DNA of 64,000 bases, taken from contig CM077007.1 in the NCBI GenBank assembly GCA_039090855.1, positions 19,641,515 to 19,705,514 of the forward strand, in the 5' to 3' direction. The DNA comes from Macrothele yani. Its lineage: Eukaryota > Arthropoda > Arachnida > Araneae > Macrothelidae. Below are positions 20,876-33,249 of this stretch, in pieces; within the stretch, counting starts at the first letter, position 1, and each line of letters opens with the position of its first letter. The translations under genes were made by a program, and so were the position numbers. Under the pieces are notes generated by a model. That model was given only the letters and a program-made list of their open reading frames with translations, did not search any database and was not told where the DNA came from.

Positions 20876-21180
20876 TACTTACTCCACTGGCTTCTTGAAC
20901 CAAAGCCAGTACATTGTCAAAAAAGGTTAATAGCTCTGCTATACTTACTTACTCCACTGTTATCTTGAACCAAAGCCAGTCCATTGTCTCATCGACAAGC
21001 CTCCTCTAATTAGATCTGTCCATGTGAGCACCAAAGTTAAATCCATCTTCATCCAGATCTAGTCCTGAATAATCCAGCCACCTAACTTTTGGTCTTTCAT
21101 ATTGTCTTCTTCCCTTCTCAGTGTCTTTAATTATCTCATGCTGCTTCCTCGTAGTATGGCTATTATGTCTGACTGTGTAA
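20876..21180 (-). mobile_element. LINE 3'-end fragment with (TAAG)n tail
   Basis: Minus-strand translation gives a typical LINE C-terminal segment (DTEKGRRQYERPKVRWLDY, then a DLDEDGFNFGAHMDRSN block) followed by a stop and a TAAGTAAGTA tail. The last about 65 bp, including the tail, is duplicated locally (20870-20935 and 20936-21000). 5'-truncated and inactive. Confidence 0.7.
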
Positions 21181-21329
21181 ATAATTATTGTATTTTCCTG
21201 TTTTTTCTTCTCCTCCATTTACCATTTTCTCAAACAATCCCAAAAATTTGTTTCAGTACAATGTTCAAAAGCCAGTGTGCACAGTGGAAAATTTCAGAGG
21301 TCTTCAGTTTGTGCAATAAAATAACTTTT

Positions 21330-22320
21330 TCATGAATTCAAGTACTGAGCAAAGAGTGGCAGTAATAAAATTTCATTTTAAAGCTGAAACAGTTGCAATG
21401 GTGCATGCTGCTTATGGAGATGAACCACTATCACAATCCAACTTTTTCACTGGTATGAGTGATGGGAAGATGTCCACGAAGACATGTGGAGCAGCCTACT
21501 TTTCCTGTCTAATATGGACTCGAAATCAACAAAGTTTGGCAGCTGCTAATGGAAAATCGTTGCCTATCCCTCTGAAGATACTAAGCGAGTTTCACATCAG
21601 CAAGAATACCACCATGCATTTGACTGTTGTGGAAGACTTGAAAAAAAGGAAGAGTGTGCTTCAAATTTGTGCCAATATGTTGACTGCAGGACAGCTTGCT
21701 GCATGTTGGGATTTCATTGAGATGGAGGCAGTGGTCCAAACTTTTTAAAAATAATTATAACTGGTGATGAATCATAGAGCTTTACATATGGCCCCAAAGC
21801 AAATAGACAATCAGCTGCATTGGTTGGACGAAGTTCACCAAAGCTGAAAAAGCAGGTCCCAAAGGTCTTGAATGAAAACAATGTTAGCGATTCTTTTTTT
21901 TTCTCTCGATTGGCAAGGAATTGTTCACAAAGAATTTCTACTAGAAGGACCGACATTTAACTATAATTTTCACAGTGGAGTGAAGGACAGATTGTTGAAA
22001 AGAATTCAGTACATTATGTCAGATATGTCTGAGTCAGGTGACTGGTTCTGGCTTTATGACAGTGCACCTGCACGCAACGCGACCATCGTCAAGAAGTTTC
22101 TCACACAGAATGACCCTATAGTGCTTCACAATGACCTGTATTAACCAGATTGTCACCTGCTTGTTATTTATCATTCCCAAAATGAAATCGCACATGAAGG
22201 GGTACCATTCTCATAGCATTTCAGATATCCAAAACAGTTTGACGAGGGAGTTAAACAGGGTTCCACAAGCTTTATCCCACAGAGTCATGTAGAAACTGTA
22301 CAGCTGTATGTTTTAAGTTA
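21330..22320 (+). pseudogene. mariner-family transposase relic
   Basis: Frames at 21332-21748 and 21872-22144 match a mariner transposase in order: N-terminal EQRVAVIKFHFKAETVAMVH with a helix-turn-helix region; a GDES motif at about 21766 followed by a stop where Trp is usual; and FSLDWQGIVHKEFLLEGPTF, then DRLLKRIQ and FWLYDSAPARNATIVKKFL (second catalytic Asp). The third catalytic block is frame-shifted near 22140-22200. Dead. Confidence 0.85.
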
Positions 22321-22339
22321 GAAGGGATGTATTTAGAAG

Positions 22340-23390
22340 ATGGAAAAATAATTTTTTTTTCGAAATATCTTTTTTACGAATGTAGCCCTAAATCATTTCA
22401 AACACACCTTGTACTTGACAGTGGAGTCCTTCTCAATTTCAAGTACTTATTTTAATTTCCTTTTTTGTATTATCCTAATGATAGTTGTGCATTTTAAGTG
22501 AATCCCAGTTTGTTTCATTACCAGTTTCTCTTATATGTTGTTTCCTTTTCACACTGATTCTTTGACGTAATCTACCCGAACTTTAGTTTTATGTGTTAAG
22601 GCTATTCTCCGGTCATTATGGGTAGTTATAAAGTTTTCTTTGGTTAAATTTGACGTCAATAAACAGATATTTTATTTTATTTCCTTTTCATACATGATAT
22701 TTATTGCTGATTTTCATTCTGCAAAGCATGTTTTCAGCTGAACATCAGACTCACCTATGTATAAAAACCCACAAATTCAGCCATTGTACATAACTTCTTG
22801 TTTAAGTAGGTATCACTTTCATGTTGTTTAATATGACATATAGGATTTTTTTTTTCATTATCGTTGAGTCCTATATATATTCTGATGAGTTTAATTTAAG
22901 TGTTATGTGTTTTTTCATTTTCTAAATGTTTATAGTTGCTACTGGATAATATTTTCTAAAACAATTTCTTTTGGTTCTTCCTTGTGTAACTTTTTCCAGT
23001 TCTTCAGTTGAGCCAAATTTATTTAGGTTTTCAATGAGTTCACATGTTACATTCGCTTCTACAAAAGAAGGACGGCATAAGTTGTAATTTAATAATTTAG
23101 TGATTTTCATGGACTTTTTGTATAGCTAAGTAATAATTTTGAATTCTATCTTAAATATAAATGAATGTAAAGATATTCTTTTATATCTTCATGGTGGAAC
23201 TTCTAACATGAATTTTTTGGAGCCTTCTAAACAACTGGAACTTTTAAGAATTTTTATTTTTTAATGTCAAGTTATGAAGAAAATGATGTTTCATGTATCT
23301 TGCATGTTGGGGTTTTATTAAGTGTTCCTTTTTGAGGAACAACTTTACTGTATATGCTTATGCCATGGTATGGCTACTATGTATGTACTA
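22340..23390. other. Unassigned intronic sequence
   Basis: AT-rich, no exon, repeat or RNA recognised. Around 23400-23470 there is an unusual CCGGGTTT/AACCCGG-rich patch starting CAGAGCTGTTTG, which could be a hAT terminus; no partner end found. Confidence 0.4.
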
Positions 23391-23952
23391 CATTCAGAGC
23401 TGTTTGTGTTCCGGGTCTAACCCGGATTTCCGGGTTTAGGCGATCTTTCATACCCAGAATTCCGGATGTTTAGCTTTGAAGACATTTTTAAAACTGTTAA
23501 ATTTTGAGTTCTAATTAGCGACAAAGAAAAAAAAAGAAAAATTAAAACGATTCATGGCAAAAGTACCAATGAATTAACGTGATAATAATATTGTCTTCCT
23601 CGCCGATGCAGCCGACTCGAGCTTGACGCATAAAGTCTCGACATGAAGCCGGCAGTTCGTGCTGTGGTTGTCCGTTGTTCTGTGGGAAGGGCATGCGCGC
23701 AAATTCTGAGTCATTTCATCGGCGCTTCTGCTCCTCGATGCAAAAAAGCGGTTTTTCACTCTGATGAGTAATGTGGGATTGGAACTCGGAGATGGCGGGG
23801 GAGTTAAAGCAAATAAAGTGCGTCCATCACGCATCCGCACCTACACGCGGGAGCAGCCTGTCTCATTGTATTAGTAAGTCAGTGACGGAGAGGAGGTGTC
23901 TTTGTTACCCTGATGAAACGTTTGTGGTTTTTTTGTTTAGGCAAAAGTGATG

Positions 23953-23956
<4 letters not shown>

Positions 23957-24039
<83 letters not shown>

Positions 24040-24065
24040 TTTGTGTGTGTGTGTGTGTTTGTGTG
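23957..24065. repeat. (GT)n microsatellite
   Basis: About 100 bp of almost pure TG/GT repeat with two GTTT interruptions near 24036 and 24057. Confidence 0.98.
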
Positions 24066-24132
24066 ATATATGAATGTTTTTAGGAATTTGAAAGTTTACA
24101 CGATTTCAGTTTAAGTTAAGTTCGTCATAACG

Positions 24133-24468
24133 ATGAAATTTTTAACCAAAACTGACGATCTCAAGGCATTAGAGGCCTCAGTCAAAAATAAATTCCGGTG
24201 GGATTGCCTAGAAAAAAAGACACCCAGCAGGAGAAAGCTGGGATATGTTGTCGAAAAATTGATACAGCTGGGTCATGTTTCTGCATATATAAATGGAGTA
24301 CGTGCTACAGTTGCAATTATAATGGCTATTTGTAATAGTAAAGGTTCTTCTCCTCTTCGGTACACAAGCAAGACACTGCAAATGAAGGATTTTGTAAACG
24401 TAGGCATCAACCTGATAGCGTCTCTGCTAAAAAAACAAATGAAGATTGCACAATTTTTTAAGAAATAG
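24133..24468 (+). CDS. Orphan open frame, 111 aa, with C-terminal PIP-box-like motif
   Basis: Unrecognised. The frame begins MKFLTKTDDLKALEASVKNK and is lysine-rich. It ends KKQMKIAQFFKK, which fits the PCNA-interacting-peptide pattern Q-x-x-I-x-x-F-F followed by basic residues. Such motifs occur at the C-terminus of replication and repair proteins and in the pogo transposase. An AATAAA lies near 24536. A tandemly repeated TTATTTTATTAGTAAATA sequence follows at 24470-24620. It could be a transposon ORF fragment, a retrocopy, or chance. No intron signals join it to STRIP. Confidence 0.4.
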   Translation: MKFLTKTDDLKALEASVKNKFRWDCLEKKTPSRRKLGYVVEKLIQLGHVSAYINGVRATVAIIMAICNSKGSSPLRYTSKTLQMKDFVNVGINLIASLLKKQMKIAQFFKK

Positions 24469-24619
24469 TGTTATTTTATTAGTAAATATAACTTTAGATT
24501 AACACCACACTAGACTGATGTGGTTTTTTTTAATTAATAAATGAAACTTTAGATCAACATCCAATTTGCTAAATATACTGTTATTTTATTAGTAAATAGA
24601 ACTTCAGGTCAATACTGCC

Positions 24620-25490
24620 TGACTGAAACTTAACGACTAAAATTTCTGTTAAAAAAAATCAATATCCTATGAAAAAGAGGAGTTGCCCTTCTAGTAACAT
24701 AAAAACTTGACTGCAGATTTTCTTTTATTTATTTATCAAATGGGTAATTTTGCAATTGGAAAGAAAGGCAAAACTGTTTTAAAAGGTATGTTATGTGTGT
24801 AATTGGTTTATTTTATACAAATGCAAAATTTCTATTAACATTTTTAGTGTGGTATATGTTAAAGACAATATCATGTAGTTGTCGAAATCAAAGTTACTTA
24901 AATTACACTGAAGGAATTTATTTTTTTAGCAACAAATTAATACTGCAAGCTCAACTCCAAAATAATTTACTGTTGTGAACAAAAGGTATAGGTAGGTAGT
25001 AAGTAATTCCCAAAGTGGGACCATTTTATCTTTCGAAGTATCGGTAACAGCTTTGCTGATAAGTATAATAATTAGAGGTACTAGTAGTAACGGTAATACT
25101 TTTGTTGTGGGGGGGGGTACCCACACATGTTCATTTATGTCTTGAGTTTATGCATTGGCACCGTTGGGGGACGCCGATGATTTCAGGGTTTCGTGCCTTG
25201 CCTTGCAAACACCTCTGTACATTTTCATGTTTGTATATTATATGCTATTTGTTTTTTTATTGTTTTGTGTCATTTTTATATGAGTGTGCCTTATAATTTC
25301 ATGCTATTATCTTTAACACATTAAGCAGGTTAATTTTATAATATGTTATAATAAATAATTCATTATAACATCATGAAGAACCTAATTCAGTATCATATTG
25401 AGCTTAAGTGCATTTGCTAACTGTGAAATGTTTATGTGAAAATGTTGCTAAGATGTATTTACTGTTCTTTTTTTTTTATTTCTTTAAATC
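24620..25490. other. Unassigned STRIP intron sequence
   Basis: AT-rich; nothing recognised apart from a short G-run near 25109 and the pyrimidine tract leading to exon c. Confidence 0.4.
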
Positions 25491-25493
25491 TAG

Positions 25494-25560
25494 CATTTCA
25501 GTCATTGATTTTCCTGCTAGTGTGATTGGAGAACAGCCTGAGCTAACGGAAGATACTTTG
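25494..25560 (+). CDS. Strip: STRIP1/FAM40 orthologue, exon c
   Basis: 67 nt. The first base completes the threonine codon, followed by ISVIDFPASVIGEQPELTEDTL. This aligns with the less conserved SISVLDYP...ELPELTAE-type segment of STRIP proteins. Acceptor TAG at 25491-25493, GTGAGA donor at 25561, ends in phase 0. It is a short exon isolated by introns of 16.6 and 7.6 kb and would be easy for a gene predictor to miss. Confidence 0.92.
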
Positions 25561-28360
25561 GTGAGAATTCAGTTGTATTATTCTGCATCTCTGTGAAATT
25601 GTTCCAGATGTGCACATTGTATAATTTTCTGTTTTTGATCAAAAACTAAGCAGAAATTTTTTATTAAACATGAAAATGAGGCTCACCACTGGGGATATGT
25701 ACCACAATGCAGAGCTGTCAAGTGTCCCTGTTTATCTGGATTCCTTCCAATTTAAAAAAATATTTTCCAGAAATCCAGTTTTTCTACAAAAATCCAGTTT
25801 TATGGATCTCTTATTTTTTTTTCTTTTATTTATTTATTATGCATGGTATATTTTTTTCCCTCATTAATGATATCAGCCATAAGTTTTCTCCAGCATCAAC
25901 ACTGGCTCTGGGACGGTAACAAATGGGGACAAATGTTTTTTTTTGTAAATCCACGTCACTTCAAGTACCAAGGTCATGAGCCTCACAATGGTAGCAAGAC
26001 AGTTGGTGGCTTGGAAAGTTGAAGTACTGGTTTATGGCATTACATCCATAGCACTTGTGTGGTGCCTCATGAGGGGATGGGAATTCTGCACCAATGTGTG
26101 CCAAAACAAAAATCTTTGTGCCATCTTGCTATAATAGACGGATTTTGCGCCATTGTGCCCTAGAACTGCCGTGCCCCTTCATTATCGTCGGGACCTCGGC
26201 ACAGTAAATTCTCCATGCATGCTGTTCCATTGACACTGAGTAAGACCATGCGGTAGGAAAAAGATTATAAGGGACTCCCAAGTACTACGAATGTTATGTA
26301 GTTACTATGGAAATCACCAGCCCAACTACAGACAACGGAAAACATTGAGTATGCTATATAAATCGAAAATCTCGTTGAAATAACATTATTAAATATCTGT
26401 GTAAAGTTTATTTTCATATTTTCAAGATTATAATACTTAATAAACATTTTCAGGAATGTTTCTTGGGTATTTTCAATGTCGTGACATTTCTTCAGTGTTT
26501 CTTTGTTTGTTTTGTTTTGTTTAATTGTTTATTTTGCTTTTTGGGTGTTATAATTATTATAAGCATCTGGGCACATGTAAGAGTCCACATAGTTCCTGAA
26601 ATCCTGGTAAAATTTTGAAACTTAATTTCTCTTTTTTTTTTTTTCCAAGCCTTGTAATGTCCTTGATTTTTCGCGTTTTGGTGAAAGGTCGTGGGGTAGT
26701 TACTGCTGTCTTTACAGCAATGAGAAATTTTAAGAAAAAGGTCAAAAATGAGGGTAGTGAGCTATAGAAAAAAACAGGGGAAAAGTTGGCAAATCTCGCA
26801 AATGGTCGTAATCACACTGAAAATTACTGCTGTGGCAGCAATGAGAATGTTGCATTGTTTTCTGTTTCTGCATATTAAATTTTTCCAACTTTCCTTTTTT
26901 CTTTTCCTCTGCCTGATTATATTTTTATTTTTTGATGTCTTCTATATGTGTGTGTGATCATGTTCCTCGTTTTTAATATCTTCGGTAATAGTAAAAAGGA
27001 GCCACTTGGTATTTTTTAAGAATTTTTTATAATGAAATACATGCTTCCCTATTTCTAAAACATACTTCTTCAAAACTAATCAATGGAGAGCAATCATTTT
27101 CACCCCGTCCCTTTTATTAAACAAAATTAAATATCTATACCAGTATTTAGTCTGTCTGTGGTGGAATATGTGCCATTTCCGTGCCTTGTAAAATTGTTTC
27201 ATGGCACAGTGAGCACCGCAGTATCGATTTTTCACATTTAATTTTCCATAAAATTTGTGTTTTTCAATTTCTTAGTCACTTCTTACTCTTACGTGAGATC
27301 ATTCCGTGGATTCACGGAATTCCGTTTTTTCTGGGGGGGATCTTAAACCTATAATATATAATTAATAATTTTATTATTTATAACTTGTAAATACATGCAC
27401 CATTGAATGCATGTTGATGTCCCTGTTTTTTATTTTGAAAAGTGAGCAGCTTTGACAATGTCCAACAGATGGCTCCAGTATCACACCGCATATTGAACTT
27501 GTCCTTGATTTTGTCCTTGATTCAACTTACTTGACAGCGTGTTTACACTTGATTGCTGGCAGCCAATGTGCTAACAACTCTTTACTGAAGATGCCCATTG
27601 CTGCTGGGTGAAAATATTAGAAAGCTTCTGTGTGGTTTGATGTGTCAATTCTTAATTACAGTTCTTAAGGTGTAAATAAGTTTTTTAATTTTCTTCTTTT
27701 TGATCTTTTTAACATTCCAAAATTGTAAATTAGTGTTTTGGAGATAACTAATGAAGTGGAGGTTAAGGTTAAAGTTTTTAGCTTTAGTGAATACTTAGGT
27801 TACAGATTTGAATTATTTGTTTTTATGGGTTAAATGTATTCTTAAGATGAGTTAATAAGCAGATGATAAGAATAGAATTATTATTTATAATTACTGAACA
27901 CATCTTGCCACTTGAAAGTTTGCAATTGCCTACATGTGCCTGAATGTGACAAAATTAGCTTAGCTGCAGCTTTGAGTTGGCTAAAGGTAAGCTTATCACT
28001 AGTATCGTATTATTTTTTTATTGTTATTTAGAGAATGAAATTCCAATTTTTAAGTGAAGAGTGTGTGGATCATAAATTCACCAGTACTGTAAGTTATGGA
28101 TTTTGTGTTCAGCAGGCCAGTGACTAGCATTGATACCCTACTTTTAAAAATGATGAACTAACTGGGAAAATATTATACAAAAACTCAGATAAGTTGGTGT
28201 TTCAATTTCAGGGATTGTGTGCAAAAACAGCATATGAAAGTGAAGCTTCCTACTACCAGACATGCATAAATATCTGAAGATGTATCATCATATATATCAC
28301 TAAGCTGTTCTCTGATATTCAGAGGTTAGCTCCAAAAAGAAATACAAACTACCAGATATT
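25561..28360. other. Unassigned STRIP intron sequence
   Basis: 2.8 kb without a supported feature. There are T- and A-runs (25800-25860, 26630-26645) and short frames only. I looked for transposase and RT motifs and saw none. Confidence 0.4.
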
Positions 28361-28365
28361 TTTAC

Positions 28366-31300
28366 TTACTGTTGTCGTATCAAACTTCTCCACTTACAGC
28401 GATCTTGACATACAACTTGGGCTTCACTGATATCCATTACACACCATACACAAGATCTTTTATACTTCATACTCATAATCTTTTTCTCATGCAAACACTC
28501 CTGAATCTGATCCACCCATGTCTTCCTTAGCCTTCCTCTGCCTTTCCTTCCGACCACTTGGGCTACAAATATTTTCTTAGTAAGCATCTCATCACTCATT
28601 CTTTCAACACGGCCAAACCACCGAAGCATATTAGTCTCCACCTTGCTAACAACATTTTGCTTCACATCACACAACTGCAACACATCTTTATTCCTCACAC
28701 AATCAGACCGTGTCTTGCCACAAACCCCCCGTAAGTAGCACATTTCTCCAGCACACAAACAACTCCTATGTTTCTTCTGCGGTACCCAGATTTCACTGCC
28801 ATACATCAGAGTAGGAACAATTACACTTTCATACACAGCCATGTGGGACTCTCTAGAGAACCCATCATTCCTGTGAAAACCTTCCAGAGCAGCTATGACT
28901 TTCAATGAAGAATTCACTCGCCTACTAATTTCACCATCCAATTTGTTCTCTCTGTCAAAAATGCTTCCTAAATATACAAACTCACTCACCTTGTCAATCA
29001 CAGTGCCATTTATACTTACAATTACATTCAGCTCTACCAGTTCCTCTCTTAAACACCATAACTTTGATTTTTTCCCTATTTATACTCAGTTTGAATTTCA
29101 TGCAAACTTCGTACATCCAAGACAACATACTCTGCAAATCACTTTTGCTCTCTGCCAACAGGACAGTGTCATCAGCATACAGCAATCTACACACACAGAC
29201 ACACAGATATCACCAAGACATAAACCACTATCATCTATTTTGGCATCACACATGCACGCATCCATAAATATATTAAACAGCCATGTTGACATTACACAAC
29301 CTTGTCTAACTCCTGCACCAATAAAAAACCATTTTGATAAAACACCATTCACTCGTACACAAGCTTTACTACCAGCATACATGGCTTTTACACTATTAAG
29401 TAGATTCCCAGTAACACCATATTCATTCAATACCTTCCACAAAAGTGTTGTATTTACTTGGTCGTAAGCTTTCTCTAAATCTATGAAGGCAACAAAAACT
29501 TTCTCACCAACAGCCAGATACTTTTCAATCATTATGCATAATGCAAAAATCTGGTTAGTGCAGCCTTTACCAGGCATAAAACCACTCTGAACATCCCACA
29601 CTTTCTCTGATGTAAGACCCTGTACTTTTTCAATAACAACCTTACCAAACACTTTCCCTGGCACTTTTTCCATATCTTGTATAAGGGAAAAGTCTGATCA
29701 CCTTTTCCCTTATACAAGGGAACAATAATAGCATCCTTCCAATCTCAAGGGACCATTCCTAACTCCCAGAACAACTGGCAAATTTCAGTTAACCAGTCAA
29801 TTACAGAGTCACCACCATATTTCAACATCTTGGCAGTTATGCCATCAACTCCTGGAGCCTTACCATTCTGAAGAGATTTTAGAGCTTTACACACTTCTTC
29901 TCTTGAGATCCCTCCTGTGCTTCCATCCCTCACTGTGTGATCATCTGCATCTGTCTCAGAATCATCTTTGCTTTCCTGATCTAATAACTCACAGAAATAT
30001 TCACCCCATCTTGCACTTAACTTATTGGACTCCCATATCATTTCCCCGATCTCATTCTTCACACAACTTACAACTTTGTTTCCTCAATTTTTCTGAATCT
30101 CTTGTACTTCCAGAAAGACTTCCTATCTTTTCAAAAAGCCAGTTCATGCCTTTCCACCTTCTCCTTCCTATCTTTTGCCTTACTCTGGTGAACCAGATTA
30201 GTAGCTTCACGCTTCTTTGAGCGATCCCACAGAGACTCTACCTTGCAACATCCCCAAATAGGCTTCCTTCTTTCTCTTTACTGCCTCTTCAATCTCACTA
30301 TTCCACCAAGCATCACCTCTATTGTTACCCACTATTGTGGTGCCACAGACCTCTTTAGCAGCAGTGACAACACACTTCTTAAAACATTCCCACTTCTTTT
30401 TTACATACCTCTCACCAGACTTCAGCTCCTTCAGTCATTCTCTGAGTAAGTCAGAATAACGCTGATGATCTTCAAGGAGCCTATCAACCTTTATTCTTTC
30501 TATTCTGGGTCTCTTCCTGTTTTTTTCCCTCCAACCAACATTAAGTTTCACTCGTGACACTACCAAGTAATGATCAGAACCAACATCCGCACCTCTCATC
30601 ACACGGGTGTCAACAACTAAGTGTTTCAGACATTGATCGTAGACAACAAAATCTATCACTTTCTTTTGACCAAGATAACGATTTTCCCAAATATATGTGT
30701 GGATATACTTGTGGTTGAAAAATGTATTAGATTCACACAAACCATTCTCAATGCAGAGTTCAATTAATCTTTCACTATTATCATTCACACAAGGATCATT
30801 AAACTTACCCAGAACACTGTCAGAAATTGCATTCTGCACACCTACTCTAGCATTGAAATCCCCTGCTATTATAACTTTTTCTTTAGCACCAAACTGGCTC
30901 AAAACAGCTTTTAGCTCATTCCAGAAATCTTCCTTCTTATCAGAAGGTTCAGAGTCACAAGGAGCATACACTACAACAATTACGATTCTCTGAAGTTTCA
31001 CTTTCAAACGAATCCAGAGAATTCTCTCACTTACGCAACTATAGTGAATCAAGTTGTTCTTCATCTTTTCACTTAAAATCACACCTACACCAGCCTGTCC
31101 TCTCACATTATCCAATACTCCTGACTACACACTCACTGTGCCATTCACATCTTCTACCCCAATTTTCTTCTTTTTGGTTTTACTTACACATAGCGCATCT
31201 AGTCTATACTTATTCATCTCCTCAATCACCTTATTCATCTTGCCATTTATACCTCCAATATTCCATACACTAATCTTACATTCACTCAGCCGAGATCTCT

Positions 31301-31660
31301 TTCTCACACGCCGTTTAGAAAGTCCCGGTCGATTCCATGTTGGACCGTTTTTCTCAAGTGTGGTAGGTCCACCATATCCCACACATGAGTCTGGATATTG
31401 ATTTCTTTTTGTCTTTTTAATCAGGTAAGTACATCAGTGTGGGGGATTAGCCCACAGCTGAGGGTTCTAGTTGGTCATTCAACCTAAGGATTCTGGAACA
31501 AAACCCAGTGAGTTGGGGTCTTTTTGCCAATGTCACACAGAACTAGCTGGCACCTCTCCAAGATTCACAGAGGCCCTAATTGCTGTTGTGTGTGCCATTG
31601 TTACCACGAAGCGCCCTGAGGAGGCAAACCCATCGCTCACTATGACCGCCCGCTGAAGAG
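28366..31660 (-). mobile_element. Decayed non-LTR retrotransposon (endonuclease + RT)
   Basis: Minus-strand fragments lie in LINE order. At 31382-30435 is the apurinic-type endonuclease (VVVYAPCDSEPSDKKEDFW, IIAGDFNARVG, IDFVVYDQCLKHLVVDTR, VGSDHYLVVSRVKL). RT pieces are at 30062-29745 (NGKAPGVDGITAKMLKYGGD), 29673-29098 (VQSGFMPGKGCTNQIFAL, VFVAFIDLEKAYDQV, GAGVRQGCVMSTWLFNIFMD) and 29194-28994 (LLYADDTVLLAESKSDLQS). The C-terminal part is at 29001-28366 (FVYLGSIFDRENKLDGEISR, LRWFGRVERM). The 3' end is followed by a TAAGTAAA-like tail. The 5' leader probably extends to about 31660. At least five frameshifts or stops. The GDFNARVG and craniofacial-protein-like endonuclease resemble RTE-related lineages, but I would not fix the clade. 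Confidence 0.85.
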
Positions 31661-32030
31661 GAAGTCTGTTTATTGGTTCCTCCAGCAATATTGCATTCAT
31701 GCTGCCATACTTTGTAGCATGTTTTTATTTTTATTTTTTTGGAGGATGGGCTGCTCTTATACTTTCATTTGCTACATATCTCTTTACTGAGACTTAGTCC
31801 TGTAGTCTATTGGTTCCTACAACAACATTGCATTCATGCTGCCATACTAAAAGAATGTCTTTTTTGTTGCAGTTCTTATACTTCCTTCATATCACTTTAC
31901 TGAAAGTCAGTCCTGCAGTTTATTGGTCCTTTCAACAGTATTATATGTATTTGTGTTGCCATACTTTTTAGCATGTTTTTTTCCCCTTTATTTGCTGAAT
32001 GGGTGTTTTTATATTTCACTTATTTTTTAT
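31661..32030. other. Unassigned intronic sequence with internal similarity
   Basis: Contains three loosely repeated passages of the form TTTATTGGTTCCT...ATTGCATTCATGCTGCCATA (about 31670, 31806, 31918), a degenerate tandem repeat of roughly 110-140 bp. Confidence 0.5.
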
Positions 32031-32208
32031 TGTACACATTTGTCAACCATACAGTTGTTATATTGTGTACTGTTTTTCACGTTGTATGAGTGTCAAAGTG
32101 CTCACTCTTCTTCGAGCGAGCTCTTTTTCCCCGCGAGCACTTTGACACTCATACAATGTGAGAAACAGTACACAATATAACAACTGTATGGTTGACAAAT
32201 ATGCACAA
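32031..32208. repeat. Fold-back (long inverted repeat), 73-bp arms
   Basis: Arm 32031-32103 is an almost exact reverse complement of 32135-32208, with a 31-bp GC-richer loop. Arms contain GTCAACCATACAGTTGTTAT. No coding capacity; MITE-like or a hairpin-forming element. Confidence 0.92.
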
Positions 32209-32694
32209 TGAAGATTATAACCACGTAATGAAGTTCAACACAGAAATGTGTTAGAAGAACTAATTGAATATTTCACTTATATTTTTCTCTTATCACTGCC
32301 TGACAGAGAAAATGTCACACCATGAAGGAATACTCAAAAAAGACCAAACTGCAGACACAGATAGCCAAGTAGGTCCTGAACAAATGATTTAATTGCCACT
32401 AGGCTCCAGTGGCCAAATATGCAGGATGATCAATATGGAGTGCCCATTTTGTTGATCAATAAGTGGCCCCCATTTTGGGCGATACAGGGTTGAATCCAAT
32501 GTGGCATCGAGACAATGAGAGTCCAAATATATCTTTCCAATCTGATAGTCCTATGGATCCTTCCATTAAAATGTGAATCAGTCCAGTCCACATAAAGAAG
32601 ACATGAGCCACTGATGATTGCTATACTCATCGTTACACATATATTCAAGTTAATGGATTTCACAAGGGATGTTGTTGTTGCATGTCACATAAAA
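32209..32694. other. Unassigned intronic sequence
   Basis: No exon or repeat recognised between the two fold-back elements. Confidence 0.4.
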
Positions 32695-32980
32695 AATGTG
32701 CGTAATTTGCACAAATTTGATGCTTTTGGTAGTATTAATAGGATCTACTCTCATAAGCCAGACTGCCACTACCTTAGTATTCTGCCATATTTTATGTATA
32801 TTTTTGTTAACTTTCAGCTGTAATGTTCTTTGCATATGCATACAAGAACATTACAGCTGACAGTTGACAAAAAATATACATAAAATATGGCAAAATACTA
32901 AGGTAGTGGTAGTCTGGCTTATGAGAGTAGATCCTATTAATATTACCAAAAGCAACAAATTTGTTCAAATTATGCACATT
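32695..32980. repeat. Fold-back (long inverted repeat), about 135-bp arms
   Basis: Arm 32695-32830 pairs with 32844-32980 around a 13-bp centre (TGCATATGCATAC), with few mismatches. The central sequence ATGTTCTTGTATGCATATGC recurs immediately outside the right arm near 32986-33005. Confidence 0.92.
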
Positions 32981-33144
32981 CTGCAATGTTCTTGTATGCA
33001 TATGCAATCTCCTCCACTATTAACTAATCTGTATACTACAACAAGTCAGTTGCAGGCATAATTTGTTTTTGCAATAACTTGCAACCTGTTATTACAATCT
33101 GTTTGTTTTTGATATCATCTTGACCATTCATTTATTTTTCACAG

Positions 33145-33249
33145 GAAATGGGAGAACAGGTGCCTTATTGCTGGAGAAATCTCTTTTCGTGCATCAACTT
33201 GCTTCGCCTATTGAACAAGCTGACCAAGTGGAAACACTCGCGCATCATG
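33145..33249 (+). CDS. Strip: STRIP1/FAM40 orthologue, exon d
   Basis: 105 nt (35 codons, phase 0 to 0). It reads EMGEQVPYCWRNLFSCINLL then a LNKLTKWKHSRIM segment, a hallmark block of the STRIP C-terminal (Far11/STRP-type) domain. CAG acceptor at 33142-33144 and GTATGG donor at 33250. Confidence 0.96.

Noticed and set aside
23957..24065. Promoter or regulatory Z-DNA element
   Set aside because: A plain (GT)n microsatellite; nothing else supports regulation.
23400..24468. A complete hAT element starting at the CAGAG and CCGGG-rich patch and including the orphan ORF
   Set aside because: No matching opposite terminus or 8-bp duplication found, and the ORF has no hAT motif.
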